Below are positions 1 to 9,605 of a DNA stretch of 64,000 bases, piece by piece; the stretch's first letter is position 1, and each line of letters begins with the position of its first letter. The notes under the pieces were generated by a model. It was not told where the DNA came from and searched no databases. It saw nothing but the letters and a program-made list of their open reading frames with translations. The translations under genes and the position numbers were made by a program. This DNA comes from an uncultured Eubacteriales bacterium (lineage in GTDB: Bacteria > Bacillota > Clostridia > Oscillospirales > CAG-382), in NCBI GenBank assembly GCA_934502885.1, contig CAKSUT010000008.1, positions 68,457 to 132,456 on the forward strand. The letters are read 5' to 3'.

Positions 1-1
1 C

Positions 2-643
2 CGCCGCGCCTTCGGTGCGAAGAGCATAATCCCGGGTATAAAGCTCGGACAGAATTTCAGGACGATGGTTCAGAAGCGCATCGCCGCCGAGAACCCGACG
101 CTCTTCAACCCGAAAAAGAGGGGCAGAAAGCCGAAGCCGCGACCCGACGTAACGGTGCCTGCCATTCGTCCCGAACCTCCTCGAAAGACGGAGGTGTGTG
201 TCGATATCGGACGCGCAAAGGAGCTTGAGGAAAGCTCGTGGGACATAGCAAAGCGTCTCGGCGTCGAATACGGAGAGGACGAGCTTATAGTCCTCGGAGA
301 GAACGGCAAGCGTATTGCCGATGAAACGGACAGCTCTGACGTTCCTGCGGACACCGCAGAATACGACCACGAAAACGAGTGGGAGGCTTTTGCGGCGTCG
401 CTTGGCGGCGACTGTGCGGAAATTGTCGTGCGGCTTTTGGAGGACGGCGACGTAAGAGCGTATGCCGCCGCAAAGGGGGCCATCGCCGACGCATACTTTG
501 CGATGATAAACGACATTGCAAGCGACATAACGGGCGATATCGTGATAGACCCGTCGTCACAGCGCATACTTCCCGACTACGAAGAAGAGCTTCTCGGAGT
601 TCTCCCTCTTCTTAAAAAAATCGCTCCGAAACAGAAAGGATAA
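2..643 (+). CDS. TerB-C domain protein, 3' end only (5' part lies outside the window)
   Basis: The frame is open from the first complete codon at 2 to the stop at 643, so this is the C-terminal ~213 residues of a longer protein. The visible part has a basic, proline-rich linker (KKRGRKPKPRPDVTV) followed by an acidic helical domain. The end of that domain (INDIASDITGDIVID, then IL-PDYEEEL) resembles the TerB-C domain of tellurite/stress-associated TerB-N/TerB-C proteins. That match is from memory of the family pattern, not a search. The gene is 4 nt upstream of the next ORF and lies in a rightward block with a BrxD-like ATPase and an Lhr-type helicase, so it is probably part of the same nucleic-acid-related module. 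Its biochemical role is unknown. An ATG at 65 is internal and should not be taken as the start. Confidence 0.55.
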   Translation, partial: RRAFGAKSIIPGIKLGQNFRTMVQKRIAAENPTLFNPKKRGRKPKPRPDVTVPAIRPEPPRKTEVCVDIGRAKELEESSWDIAKRLGVEYGEDELIVLGENGKRIADETDSSDVPADTAEYDHENEWEAFAASLGGDCAEIVVRLLEDGDVRAYAAAKGAIADAYFAMINDIASDITGDIVIDPSSQRILPDYEEELLGVLPLLKKIAPKQKG

Positions 644-647
644 CACT

Positions 648-1058
648 ATGCTGACAGCAAAAAAGGTACTTGACAAAAACGCGGCGGAAATTCTCTGCAA
701 GCTCTGTGCAACGGAGTATGACGCCGACCTTCTCTACTACGCGATTTACGAAAACGACGGAAGCGTTCTGCCGCCCGAAGAGGAAATACCGACGGTTCTC
801 GGCGTCTGCGGCTTCCGCTTTGAGAAGGACACGGCGGTAATCGCCGACATAATGCCGAAAAAGGAAACCTACGACCTTGAGGCAATGTACATTCTCGGCA
901 AGGCGGTTCTCAATTTCGTCGATCTTGCCGGCTTCAAAAAGGCGCGCTTCGACGCCGCTGACAAGAGTCTCGCGAAGCATCTCGAATTTGACGGCGAGGG
1001 AAATTTAAGCCTTGTCGATTATTTCACCGAACCCTGCAAACGCAAAAAAGAAGAATAA
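648..1058 (+). CDS. Small GNAT-like hypothetical protein of the TerB/BrxD block
   Basis: This is a 136-residue protein starting at an ATG preceded by GAAAGGA, 4 nt after the TerB-C gene, which suggests translational coupling. The central part (VLGVCGFRF, then TAVIADIMPKKE and EAMYILGKAVLNFVD) follows the beta-strand/helix order of an acetyltransferase-like (GNAT) fold. I cannot see a convincing acetyl-CoA P-loop (R/Q-x-x-G-x-G/A), so catalytic activity is doubtful. The C-terminus is basic (KRKKEE). It lies between the TerB-C protein and the BrxD-like ATPase and probably belongs to that module. Function is not known. Confidence 0.6.
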   Translation: MLTAKKVLDKNAAEILCKLCATEYDADLLYYAIYENDGSVLPPEEEIPTVLGVCGFRFEKDTAVIADIMPKKETYDLEAMYILGKAVLNFVDLAGFKKARFDAADKSLAKHLEFDGEGNLSLVDYFTEPCKRKKEE

Positions 1059-1134
1059 AGAAGTCTTACCGCACTTTTTCCGTGCCGACGCCGGGAAAAG
1101 GAAAAAATCAGTCGTCGGAGAACGGAAACCGTTT

Positions 1135-2469
1135 ATGCCGGAACAGATAAAAATATCCAAAAGAGTACTCGGAATACTCCTCAACTCGGTGAGCGCGGGA
1201 GTTGTTCCGAGAGTGGGACTGGAATACATCGCAATCGGAAGAAACGATGAGGTGAACGCGATACTTTCCGACCTTGGCAGTATTTCCGAGGGACTTTGCG
1301 CTTTCAGATTCATCATAGGCAGATACGGAAGCGGCAAAAGCTTTCTTCTCCAGCTCACGAGAAATCACGCCGCCGACCGCGGCTTTGTCACTGCTGACGC
1401 CGACCTTTCCCCCGAACGCCGCCTTGCCGGAACAAAGGGACAGGGACTTGCGACCTACCGTGAGCTTATAAAGTCGATGGCGACAAAGGCGTCTCCCGAC
1501 GGCGGTGCGCTTCCGATGATACTGTCGAAGTGGTTTACCGAGCTTGGCGCAAAGGCGGTCGCCGACGGCTGCGAACCCGACAGCGCAGAGTTTTCGGCAC
1601 ACGTCAAAAAGGGAATATTCTCGGTTGTGTCGAGCCTTGAGCTTATGGTGAACGGCTTCGATTTCGCAAAAGTTCTGAGTACCTACTACGACGGACTCAC
1701 AAGCGGTGACGATACAAAGCTGAGCGCCGCTCTGAAGTGGCTCAGAGGCGAATACTCAACAAAGCTTGAAGCCCGCTCCGCGCTTTCCGCGGCGTCCGTT
1801 ATAAACGACGAAAACTGGTACGATTACATAAAGCTCTTCGCCGTGTTTGTGCGCAAGATAGGGTACAAGGGACTCGTCGTGTTCATCGACGAATGCGTCA
1901 ACCTTTACAAGATTCCGAACAGAGTCTCGCGCGAAAACAACTACGAAAAGATTCTCGCAATCTTCAACGACACAATGCAGGGCAAAGCCGAGGGACTCGG
2001 ATTCTTCTTCGGCGGCACGCCCGAGTTTTTGGAGGACCGCAACCGCGGACTTTACAGCTACGAGGCTCTCCGTTCGAGACTTGCCGACAGCCGCTTTGTG
2101 CCTGACGGCGACTTCAAGAACTTCCTCTCACCGGTAATACGTCTGTCGAGACTCACCGACGACGAGCTTTTCGCACTTATCAGCAAGCTCTACAGCATAC
2201 ACGCGCTTTATCATAAGCACAATCTTCCCGTTTCCGACGAAGATAAGCTTGCGTTTTTGAAGCTCTACGGCGAACGCATGGGTGCCGACAGCCTGCTTAC
2301 TCCCCGTGAGGTAATAAGAGATTTTCTCACGGTGCTTAACATAATGCTCCAGAACCCCGGGCTTTCGTTTGCCGAAATAGTGCGCGACAGAAGCGTTCAG
2401 AGTGGGGACGAAAACGGAGGCGAGGTCGCGGACGCTTTCGACGAAGAGTTCGGAGAATTTGAGCTTTAA
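1135..2469 (+). CDS. BrxD-like P-loop ATPase (DUF2791 / BREX ATP-binding family)
   Basis: The 444-residue protein begins with the family-typical stretch KISKRVLGILLNSVSAG and GLEYIAIGR. A Walker A motif GRYGSGKS follows at about residues 62-69, and a Walker B LVVFIDE lies near residue 250. It resembles the BREX-associated DUF2791 ATPases (BrxD). The start is uncertain: the ATG at 1135 gives the expected N-terminus but has only a distant GGAG. A TTG at 1012 behind GAGGG would add 41 residues and overlap the previous gene. In type 2 BREX systems BrxD is encoded beside an Lhr-like helicase, as here, but no pglX methylase or pglZ phosphatase gene is visible. The ATPase fold is secure; a role in DNA protection is inference. 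Confidence 0.75.
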   Translation: MPEQIKISKRVLGILLNSVSAGVVPRVGLEYIAIGRNDEVNAILSDLGSISEGLCAFRFIIGRYGSGKSFLLQLTRNHAADRGFVTADADLSPERRLAGTKGQGLATYRELIKSMATKASPDGGALPMILSKWFTELGAKAVADGCEPDSAEFSAHVKKGIFSVVSSLELMVNGFDFAKVLSTYYDGLTSGDDTKLSAALKWLRGEYSTKLEARSALSAASVINDENWYDYIKLFAVFVRKIGYKGLVVFIDECVNLYKIPNRVSRENNYEKILAIFNDTMQGKAEGLGFFFGGTPEFLEDRNRGLYSYEALRSRLADSRFVPDGDFKNFLSPVIRLSRLTDDELFALISKLYSIHALYHKHNLPVSDEDKLAFLKLYGERMGADSLLTPREVIRDFLTVLNIMLQNPGLSFAEIVRDRSVQSGDENGGEVADAFDEEFGEFEL

Positions 2470-2516
2470 TTAAAAAACGCCGCGGCATGACGGTGCACCG
2501 AAAGGAGGACGTTCTC

Positions 2517-4682
2517 TTGGAAAAATCACGTGTATGGAACAGATTTCCGCAATTTTTGCGCGAGTACGTCTTTTCTCTCGGTTGGAAAGAGCTTTACGAG
2601 GTGCAGGAAAAGTCGGCTGAGATAATTCTCGAGACGGGAGATAATCTGCTTCTCTCGTGCGCCACGGCGTCGGGAAAAACCGAAGCGGTTTTCTTCCCCA
2701 TGCTTGCCGATATATGCACCGAAAAGGATAAGGACGCCGCCGGTACGCGCATACTTTATATCGCGCCGCTCAAGGCTCTTATCAACGACCAGTTCGGCAG
2801 AATATCGGCTCTCTGCCGTGACGCCGGTATCACGGTGAGCCACCGTCACGGAGAGGTGTCGTCCTACGACAAGGAAAAGTATCTCGATGAACCGTCGTGC
2901 ATACTCCAGATAACACCGGAGTCTCTCGAAGCCATGCTCATGCGCCACCCGACCGAAACGGCAAAGGCGTTCTCTCGGCTCAGATATATCGTTATAGACG
3001 AGCTTCATTCGGTTATGGGCGCGGACAGAGGAAACCAGATACGCTGCCTTATCGGACGAATATCGGAAACAATAGGGAAAAAAACGAGAATTTTCGGACT
3101 TTCCGCCACGATAGGTGATATTGACGGCACGTGCAAGTGGTTAAGCGAGTGCAACGGTCTTGCGACAAGAAGCCCCGTCACCAAACGCACACCTCTTTGC
3201 GCATCACTCCTTTTTGAGGCGTTCGACACAAGAGCGGAATGCGAAAGGTACGTGTACGAAGCGGTGAAGAAAAAGAACAGCCTTGTTTTCGCAAACAGCC
3301 GCGACGAAACAGAGCGCATAACCTTCGCTCTGCGCGACATAGCGAAGAAGCGTTCCGACAGGGACGACATATACATTCACCACGGTAACATTTCAACCGC
3401 ACTGCGCAAGGACGCCGAGAGGGCGCTCAAAAGTCCCGATATTCACAGCGTCGTCTGCGCAACCTCAACTCTCGAACTCGGTATAGACATCGGCAGACTC
3501 GAGCGTGTCGTGTCCCTCGGTTCGCCGAATACGGTGTCCGGATTTTTACAGCGTCTCGGACGTTCCGGAAGACGTGATACCGTGCCGGAAATGCTCTCGG
3601 TGTTCTGCCGTGAGGAGGACTCCGACGACCCCGAAAACAGTGAATTTTTGCCGTGGGAGCTTTTGCAGGGAATAGCGATAGTCGAGCTTTACAGGCGCGA
3701 ACGCTTCGTCGAGCCGCCCGAGAGAAAGACCTACCCCTACAGCCTTTTGTGTCACCAGACGATATCGGTGCTTGCATCGAATCCCGAGGGAATGACCGCC
3801 CCCGAGCTTGCAAGAAGTGTGCTGTCTCTTGCGCCGTTTAGAAAAATACCGTCCGAAGACTTCAAGCTTCTGCTCAAAAATCTCGGCAGACACGGCTATA
3901 TATCGCAGGTTGACGGCGCGAAGCTCATTGTGGGACTTGCGGCGGAAAAGATGATATCCTCGTATAAATTTCTTGCCGTGTTCAAGGACGAGGAAAGCTA
4001 CACGGTAAAAGACGAAAGCGGCAAGGAACTCGGCGTGCTTCCGGAGTCTGTAATGCCCGGAGGAAGCTTTGCGCTTGCCGGACGGTCGTGGGTCTGCGAA
4101 AGACTTGACTCCGAAACGAGAACGATATACGCACGCCTTGTCGGCGGCAAAATGTCGTCGTGCTGGAGAGGAAGCCTTGCCGGAATAGACACGCATATCG
4201 CGAAATACGTCGCTCTCGTTCTTTCGGAGAACGAGATATACCCCTACCTCGGCAAAAGAGCGGCGCAGGTGCTCACAGAGGCAAGACAAAAGGCGAAGAG
4301 ACTCGGCATACCGGAGAATAAAATAGTCCGCGTATCGCCGGAAAGCTACCTTTTTCTGCCGTGGATAGGAAGCGTCGGAACGGCGACATTGCGCCGCTAT
4401 ATAGGATATGCCGCGGAGAGTATGCTTCTTTCGGGCGTTTCGCAGGAATCGCCGTATGTGCTGTCGTTTAAGATGCGTGACGCCGATATTCCCCTTTTCA
4501 AGGAGTACCTCAAGAGGTATATATTCACCGATAAGTCGGAAAACTGCAAGCTCGTCGGAAACGGTGAGCATTACCTTATCGAGAAGTTCGACTCCCTCGT
4601 TCCGCAGGAGCTTCTCATGAAGGCGTATGCCGAGGACAGACTCGATATGACCGACGTCGCCGAGCTTGTCAAAACACTCTGA
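2517..4682 (+). CDS. Lhr/BrxHI-like superfamily 2 DEAD/DEAH-box helicase
   Basis: This is a 721-residue ATP-dependent helicase. Motif I (ATASGKT) is at about residues 49-55, the Walker B variant DELH near 161, and motif VI (QRLGRSGRRD) near 345-354. A long C-terminal region after the helicase core is typical of Lhr-like enzymes. The start is a TTG at 2517, placed 8 nt after a perfect AAAGGAGG; the ATG at 2487 has no such site. It follows the BrxD-like gene by about 45 nt, the same pairing as brxD-brxHI in type 2 BREX. Alternatively the pair is a chromosomal DNA-repair or stress module independent of BREX. The C-terminal domain has no motif I recognise. Confidence 0.8.
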   Translation: MEKSRVWNRFPQFLREYVFSLGWKELYEVQEKSAEIILETGDNLLLSCATASGKTEAVFFPMLADICTEKDKDAAGTRILYIAPLKALINDQFGRISALCRDAGITVSHRHGEVSSYDKEKYLDEPSCILQITPESLEAMLMRHPTETAKAFSRLRYIVIDELHSVMGADRGNQIRCLIGRISETIGKKTRIFGLSATIGDIDGTCKWLSECNGLATRSPVTKRTPLCASLLFEAFDTRAECERYVYEAVKKKNSLVFANSRDETERITFALRDIAKKRSDRDDIYIHHGNISTALRKDAERALKSPDIHSVVCATSTLELGIDIGRLERVVSLGSPNTVSGFLQRLGRSGRRDTVPEMLSVFCREEDSDDPENSEFLPWELLQGIAIVELYRRERFVEPPERKTYPYSLLCHQTISVLASNPEGMTAPELARSVLSLAPFRKIPSEDFKLLLKNLGRHGYISQVDGAKLIVGLAAEKMISSYKFLAVFKDEESYTVKDESGKELGVLPESVMPGGSFALAGRSWVCERLDSETRTIYARLVGGKMSSCWRGSLAGIDTHIAKYVALVLSENEIYPYLGKRAAQVLTEARQKAKRLGIPENKIVRVSPESYLFLPWIGSVGTATLRRYIGYAAESMLLSGVSQESPYVLSFKMRDADIPLFKEYLKRYIFTDKSENCKLVGNGEHYLIEKFDSLVPQELLMKAYAEDRLDMTDVAELVKTL

Positions 4683-4707
4683 TTTCAACCGAAAGGTATA
4701 CTGATGC

Positions 4708-5583
4708 ATGAACGATAAACAGATCCTCGAAAAACACAATTTCAGCTTCAAGAAAAAATTCGGTCAGAACTTTCTCACCGACTCGCGCATACCCTCGAGG
4801 ATAGCGGAGAACTGCACCGACGGCGTGCCGGGTGAGGACGGGATAATTCCGGAGGTGATAGTCGAGGTAGGACCGGGAGCAGGCATACTCACAAAGGAGC
4901 TTGCACGGCGGTTCAAGAGAGTGACGGCGGTCGAGATAGACGAAAGCCTCATTCCCGTTCTCGGAGAAACGCTCTCGGAATTTGACAATGTCGCGGTGAG
5001 AAATGCCGACATAATGGAGACCGACACGAAGATGCTTGCCGCAGAGCTTTCGGAGAACGGAAAGTACCCCGTCTCGGTCTGCGCAAATCTTCCGTATTAT
5101 ATAACGACTCCCGTCATAATGAAGCTCATAGAAGAGGGCGCAGGTTTTCGGTTTATCACCGTCATGATACAGAAAGAGGTCGCGCGCAGACTCACCGCTC
5201 CCGTGGGTTCGGACGAATACGGTGCGATAACGGCGGCGATTTCTCTCTACGGAAACGTGAAGAAGCTTTTTGACGTGTCCGCCGGCAATTTCAACCCCAA
5301 GCCCAAGGTCGATTCGGCGGTCGTGAGAATTTCCCTCGACAATCCTCCGAAATACACCGACGAAGAAAGAAAAAAGGCGCTTCTTCTCATAAAAGCGGCG
5401 TTCGGTCAGAGAAGAAAGACGCTTGTAAATTCGCTCTCGTCTGTCATGCCGTCGCTTTCCGTCGAGACAAAAGAGGAGCTTGCCGAAGCAATATCGAAGA
5501 CTCTCGGCAAGCCGCAGGATGTGCGCGGAGAAAAACTCTCGGGTGAGGAATACGTAAAACTCGGAAAAGTTTTGGTAAAATGA
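4708..5583 (+). CDS. rsmA: 16S rRNA (adenine(1518)-N6/adenine(1519)-N6) dimethyltransferase RsmA
   Basis: RsmA (KsgA) uses S-adenosylmethionine to dimethylate two adjacent adenines near the 3' end of 16S rRNA during 30S assembly. The 291-residue product has the N-terminal KKFGQNFL signature, SAM-binding motif VEVGPGAG at about residues 53-60, an acidic loop EIDESL, and the catalytic NLPYY at about 128-132. The length is normal for the family. The ATG at 4708 follows GAAAGG; an overlapping ATG at 4704 is out of frame. It sits between the helicase and the radical SAM gene in the same rightward train, with short gaps. Confidence 0.96.
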   Translation: MNDKQILEKHNFSFKKKFGQNFLTDSRIPSRIAENCTDGVPGEDGIIPEVIVEVGPGAGILTKELARRFKRVTAVEIDESLIPVLGETLSEFDNVAVRNADIMETDTKMLAAELSENGKYPVSVCANLPYYITTPVIMKLIEEGAGFRFITVMIQKEVARRLTAPVGSDEYGAITAAISLYGNVKKLFDVSAGNFNPKPKVDSAVVRISLDNPPKYTDEERKKALLLIKAAFGQRRKTLVNSLSSVMPSLSVETKEELAEAISKTLGKPQDVRGEKLSGEEYVKLGKVLVK

Positions 5584-5596
5584 GAAAGGTATCGAT

Positions 5597-7480
5597 ATGA
5601 CCGCTTTGACACCGAAAGAAAAAGCTTTCAAATATCTGAAAAACGTACAGAAGCCGGGACGCTATATAGGCGGCGAACCCGGAAGCATAATAAAAGACAA
5701 GAAAAGAGTTAAGGCAAGCTTCGCGTTCTGTTTCCCCGACGCATACGAAATAGGAATGTCGAACCTCGGTATGAAGATACTATATTCGTGCCTCAACAAG
5801 AGCGACGATATGTGCTGTGAGAGGGTTTACGCTCCGTGGCCGGATATGGGGAAGCTCATGAAGGAGAAGGATATCCCCCTTTACGCTCTCGAGAGCGGCG
5901 ACGCCGTGCGTGACTTTGATTTTGTGGGATTCACCCTGCAATACGAGATGTCGTACACTAACGTCCTCTATATGCTCGACCTTGCCGGTATTCCGCTTTA
6001 CGCCGCAGACCGGGGAGACGACGACACATACCCGATAATCATCGGCGGCGGTCCCTGCTCGTATAACCCCGAACCCGTTGCGGATTTCTTCGACCTTTTC
6101 AATATCGGAGAGGGAGAGGAGGCGCTCCCCGAGCTTGTGAACGAGTATATAAAGTACCGTGAGGAATGCGACGCCGAGGGTAAAACCTACAGCAAAAAGG
6201 AATTTCTCCGCCGTGCGGCGCACTTAAAGGGCAACTATGTCCCGGCACTCTACGACGTAAGCTACGACACCGACGGGATACTTACCTCAGTGACTCCGAA
6301 ACATCCCGATGTCCCGGCGGTTGTCGAAAAACGTACCGTCACAGACTTTGAAACGTCCGAGTACCCTTGCGATGCACCTCTGCCTTTTATCGAGACGGTT
6401 CACGACAGAATATCGCTTGAAACCTCCCGAGGCTGTATCCGAGGCTGCCGTTTCTGTCAGGCGGGGATGATTTACCGTCCGTACCGCCCGAGAAGTGCCG
6501 AGAGACTTTGCGAACAGGGACTCGAATGCTATAAAAAGACGGGCTACGAGGAGCTTTCGCTATTGTCGCTGAGTATAAGCGATTTTCCCGAGCTTCGAGA
6601 GCTTGTTGACGGACTCAAAACCTGGACGGACGAGAAAAAGGTCGGAATATCACTCCCGTCGATGAGAATTGACAGCTTTGAAGCCGAGATAATGGAAAAG
6701 GTACAAGGCGTGCGCAAAACAGGACTCACCTTTGCCCCCGAGGCGGGTACGCAGAGACTGAGAGACGTTATCAATAAGAACATCACCGAAGAGGAAATTC
6801 TCGACGGCTGCCGCAGTGCTTTCGCAAAGGGACGCACGAGCGTAAAGCTTTACTTCATGAACGGACTTCCCACCGAGACCGATGAGGATATCGTCGGAAT
6901 TGCAGAACTTAGCCAGAAGATAGTTGACGAATACTATAAGAATCCCAATAAGCCCAAGGGCAAGGGCGTCGAGGTATCGATATCCGTGTCGTGCCTTGTG
7001 CCGAAAGCGCACACCCCGTTTCAGTGGGAACCGCAGGACACAATAGAGGAACTGCGCCGCAAGCAGAAGCTTCTCGGTGCGTCAATCACCACGAGAAAGG
7101 TGCGCTACGGCTGGCATGAGGCTAAGGTGTCGAGAATAGAGGCGGTTCTCGCAAGAGGCGACCGCAGACTGTCGGCGGCACTGAAAAGAGGCTTTGAACT
7201 CGGCTTCAAATTCGACGGCTGGGACGAGTATTTCGACTTCGATAAGTGGAACGAGGCGTTCGCCGACGCAGGAATCGACCCGTCGTTCTACGCAAACAGA
7301 CGCTTTTCTTTCGATGACGTTCTCCCGTGGTCGCACATAAGCTGCGGAGTTGACACCGACTTTCTGAAATCCGAAGCGATAAAGGCGCACGCCGCCGTCA
7401 CAACTCCCGATTGCCGCACAAAATGCTCGAATTGCGGTGTGCTCAAAAAATACGGCTGTGCAATTCACAAAAACAAGTAA
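5597..7480 (+). CDS. Radical SAM protein of the TIGR03960 type
   Basis: This 627-residue protein has a B12-binding-like N-terminal half and a radical SAM core. The iron-sulphur ligands are in RGCIRGCRFC (CX3CX2C) at about residues 280-287. The flanking LETSRGC and later FAPEAGT are typical of the TIGR03960 group, whose reaction is not established as far as I know. The C-terminus holds a second cysteine cluster (DCRTKCSNCG, then GCAIH), possibly another metal site. In many Firmicutes this protein is fused to or followed by a DUF2344 protein near ribosomal or RNase genes. Here neither follows. The gene starts 13 nt after rsmA. Confidence 0.85.
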   Translation: MTALTPKEKAFKYLKNVQKPGRYIGGEPGSIIKDKKRVKASFAFCFPDAYEIGMSNLGMKILYSCLNKSDDMCCERVYAPWPDMGKLMKEKDIPLYALESGDAVRDFDFVGFTLQYEMSYTNVLYMLDLAGIPLYAADRGDDDTYPIIIGGGPCSYNPEPVADFFDLFNIGEGEEALPELVNEYIKYREECDAEGKTYSKKEFLRRAAHLKGNYVPALYDVSYDTDGILTSVTPKHPDVPAVVEKRTVTDFETSEYPCDAPLPFIETVHDRISLETSRGCIRGCRFCQAGMIYRPYRPRSAERLCEQGLECYKKTGYEELSLLSLSISDFPELRELVDGLKTWTDEKKVGISLPSMRIDSFEAEIMEKVQGVRKTGLTFAPEAGTQRLRDVINKNITEEEILDGCRSAFAKGRTSVKLYFMNGLPTETDEDIVGIAELSQKIVDEYYKNPNKPKGKGVEVSISVSCLVPKAHTPFQWEPQDTIEELRRKQKLLGASITTRKVRYGWHEAKVSRIEAVLARGDRRLSAALKRGFELGFKFDGWDEYFDFDKWNEAFADAGIDPSFYANRRFSFDDVLPWSHISCGVDTDFLKSEAIKAHAAVTTPDCRTKCSNCGVLKKYGCAIHKNK

Positions 7481-7536
7481 GACTTATCCGCTATGCCGAG
7501 GAGGTGTTTTGTATCAAACGTTTTTTGAAAAGAGGA

Positions 7537-9591
7537 ATGTCGTCGGTCAGCATATCAAGACCGAGACTTTATGCGCTTGCCGTGCTTGTCGCGGCGGTCG
7601 CGGTCATATACGTCGGCAGACTCATGAACCTCCAGATAGCATCGCATGAATACTACTCGAGTCTCTCGAACCAAACGATAACCAAGTTTGAAACGATAGA
7701 AACCACCCGAGGCGAAATATACGACTCCGACGGCAATCCGCTTGTGACGAACGAGATACACTACAACCTCCGACTCAACCGCTCGTATCTCCCCTACGGA
7801 AGCGAGAACGCCGTTATAATCCGCCTTTTACAGTTCTTCGATAAGCACGGCATCGCCTACGCCGACGGTATGCCCGTGACGATACGCGAACCGTTTACCC
7901 TCACGTCGAACACAGAGGATAACCGTTCTCTGCGCGTGTTCGTTGACAAAAACTCGTCCGCGTTTGACGAAGATGTCGATATGTTTGCGGATACGAATAT
8001 GTACGATTACATTTTCTCACGCTATAAGCTTGACGAGTACAGAGGACGCTACAGCGAGGCGCAGTTGAGGCGTGTCGCCGGACTGCGGTTTGACCTTGAG
8101 GTTGCGGACTTCGGCGTCGCAAACCCATTTACACTGCTTTCCGATATAGATAATGACGTCCGCCTTTCGATAGCGGATATACTCCATGACCTGCCGGGCG
8201 TCGAGATATCGACTACCGCGGAACGCATATACAACGGGGGTTCTCTTGCTGCTCACGTTCTCGGAAGAATAGGCTCGATAGGCAGGGAGGAGTGGCCCGA
8301 ATACAAGGAAAAGGGCTACGCCATGAACGCAAAGGTCGGAAAGACCGGCGCGGAAAATGCGTTTGAAGAGTATCTTCGCGGTATCGACGGCGAGAAAAAG
8401 ACCGAGTACGCCGCCGACGGCGTGACGATACTACAAAATACCGTCTCGAAACAGCCCAAAGAGGGATATTCGATAAGACTCACCATAGACAGCAACCTGC
8501 AAAAGGTCGCCGAACAGTCGCTTGAAAAGGTAATCCGGCAGACCGCCGAGGAGGGCGCATTCAAGGCGGAGGTTGACGGCAGGGGAGATCAGGGAGAGGA
8601 CGCAGACTCCGGCGCTGTGGTTGTGCTTGACGTAACTAACGGCGCGGTAAAAGCAATGGCGAGTTACCCGGCCTATGACCAGAACTCGTACCCCGAGATA
8701 GTCTCCGACCTTCTTCAGGACGAAACGAGTCCGCTTCTCAACCGTGCGACTCAGGGTATATTCCCCCCCGGCTCGACCTTTAAGCCGCTGACCGCCGCCG
8801 CCGCACTCACCAAGGGCGTTATAACCGCCGACACCGAGATAACCTGTGAGGGCGTGTTCACGGCGTTTGAAGACTATCAGCCGGCTTGTTGGCTGTGGAA
8901 CAGCTTCAGAATGACCCACGGTCCGATAAACGTCACAACCGCTCTTGCCGTTTCGTGCAACTATTTCTTCTATCAGATAGGTAAAGACACCGGTATCACC
9001 TACCTTGACGAATACGCTCTCGAATACGGCTTCGGAGTCGAAACCGGAATAGAAATAGGCGAGCAGACGGGGGTTCTCGCAGGTCCCGAGTCGAGAGAGG
9101 AAAGAGGCTTCCTTTGGAACCCCGGCGACGTCATTCAGGCGGCTATAGGTCAGTCCGACCACGCTTTTACGCCGCTTCAGCTTGCCTCCTATATGGCTAC
9201 TCTCGTAAACGGCGGCACACGCTACAAGACACACCTTCTCCAGTCGGTGCATAACTATACGGACGGAAAGAAAGTGTATGAAACCGAAAAAGAGGTGCTC
9301 AACACGGTAGAGCTTAATCCTCTGCATGCCAAGGTAATCAAGGACGGCATGAAACGAGTCGTCGAGGAAAACGGTACGGCGGCCGCTGTCTTTGAAAATT
9401 ACCCCTACCCTATAGGCGGAAAAACCGGTACCGCACAGGTAGGAAAGGGAAGTGAAACGGCGGTGTTCGTCGGCTTTGCTCCGTTTGACGATCCTCAGAT
9501 TGCGGTTGCTGTCGTCGTGGAACACGGTCATGCCGGAAACAACGCCTCAAAAATTGCAAAGGACGTGTTTACCGCTTACTTTGAATCCTGA
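7537..9591 (+). CDS. Class B penicillin-binding protein (PBP2/MrdA-type transpeptidase)
   Basis: This is a peptidoglycan D,D-transpeptidase for cell-wall elongation or sporulation. A single N-terminal membrane anchor (LYALAVLVAAVAVIYVG) precedes a PBP dimerisation region and the transpeptidase domain. With the ATG at 7537 the product has 684 residues, and all three active-site motifs are present: STFK with Ser near 413, SCN near 473 and KTG near 629. The start is unclear. A perfect AGGAGG at 7499-7504 sits 8 nt before an in-frame ATC at 7513, while the ATG at 7537 and a TTG at 7525 lack a well-placed ribosome site. MrdA- or SpoVD-like roles cannot be separated from sequence alone. Confidence 0.9.
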   Translation: MSSVSISRPRLYALAVLVAAVAVIYVGRLMNLQIASHEYYSSLSNQTITKFETIETTRGEIYDSDGNPLVTNEIHYNLRLNRSYLPYGSENAVIIRLLQFFDKHGIAYADGMPVTIREPFTLTSNTEDNRSLRVFVDKNSSAFDEDVDMFADTNMYDYIFSRYKLDEYRGRYSEAQLRRVAGLRFDLEVADFGVANPFTLLSDIDNDVRLSIADILHDLPGVEISTTAERIYNGGSLAAHVLGRIGSIGREEWPEYKEKGYAMNAKVGKTGAENAFEEYLRGIDGEKKTEYAADGVTILQNTVSKQPKEGYSIRLTIDSNLQKVAEQSLEKVIRQTAEEGAFKAEVDGRGDQGEDADSGAVVVLDVTNGAVKAMASYPAYDQNSYPEIVSDLLQDETSPLLNRATQGIFPPGSTFKPLTAAAALTKGVITADTEITCEGVFTAFEDYQPACWLWNSFRMTHGPINVTTALAVSCNYFFYQIGKDTGITYLDEYALEYGFGVETGIEIGEQTGVLAGPESREERGFLWNPGDVIQAAIGQSDHAFTPLQLASYMATLVNGGTRYKTHLLQSVHNYTDGKKVYETEKEVLNTVELNPLHAKVIKDGMKRVVEENGTAAAVFENYPYPIGGKTGTAQVGKGSETAVFVGFAPFDDPQIAVAVVVEHGHAGNNASKIAKDVFTAYFES

Positions 9592-9605
9592 GAAAGGAGG
9601 AGAAT

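Noticed and set aside
3546..4751. A 401-codon minus-strand frame opposite the helicase
   Set aside because: It is a shadow of the GC-rich helicase codons; no ribosome site, no recognisable domain, and it conflicts with a certain gene.
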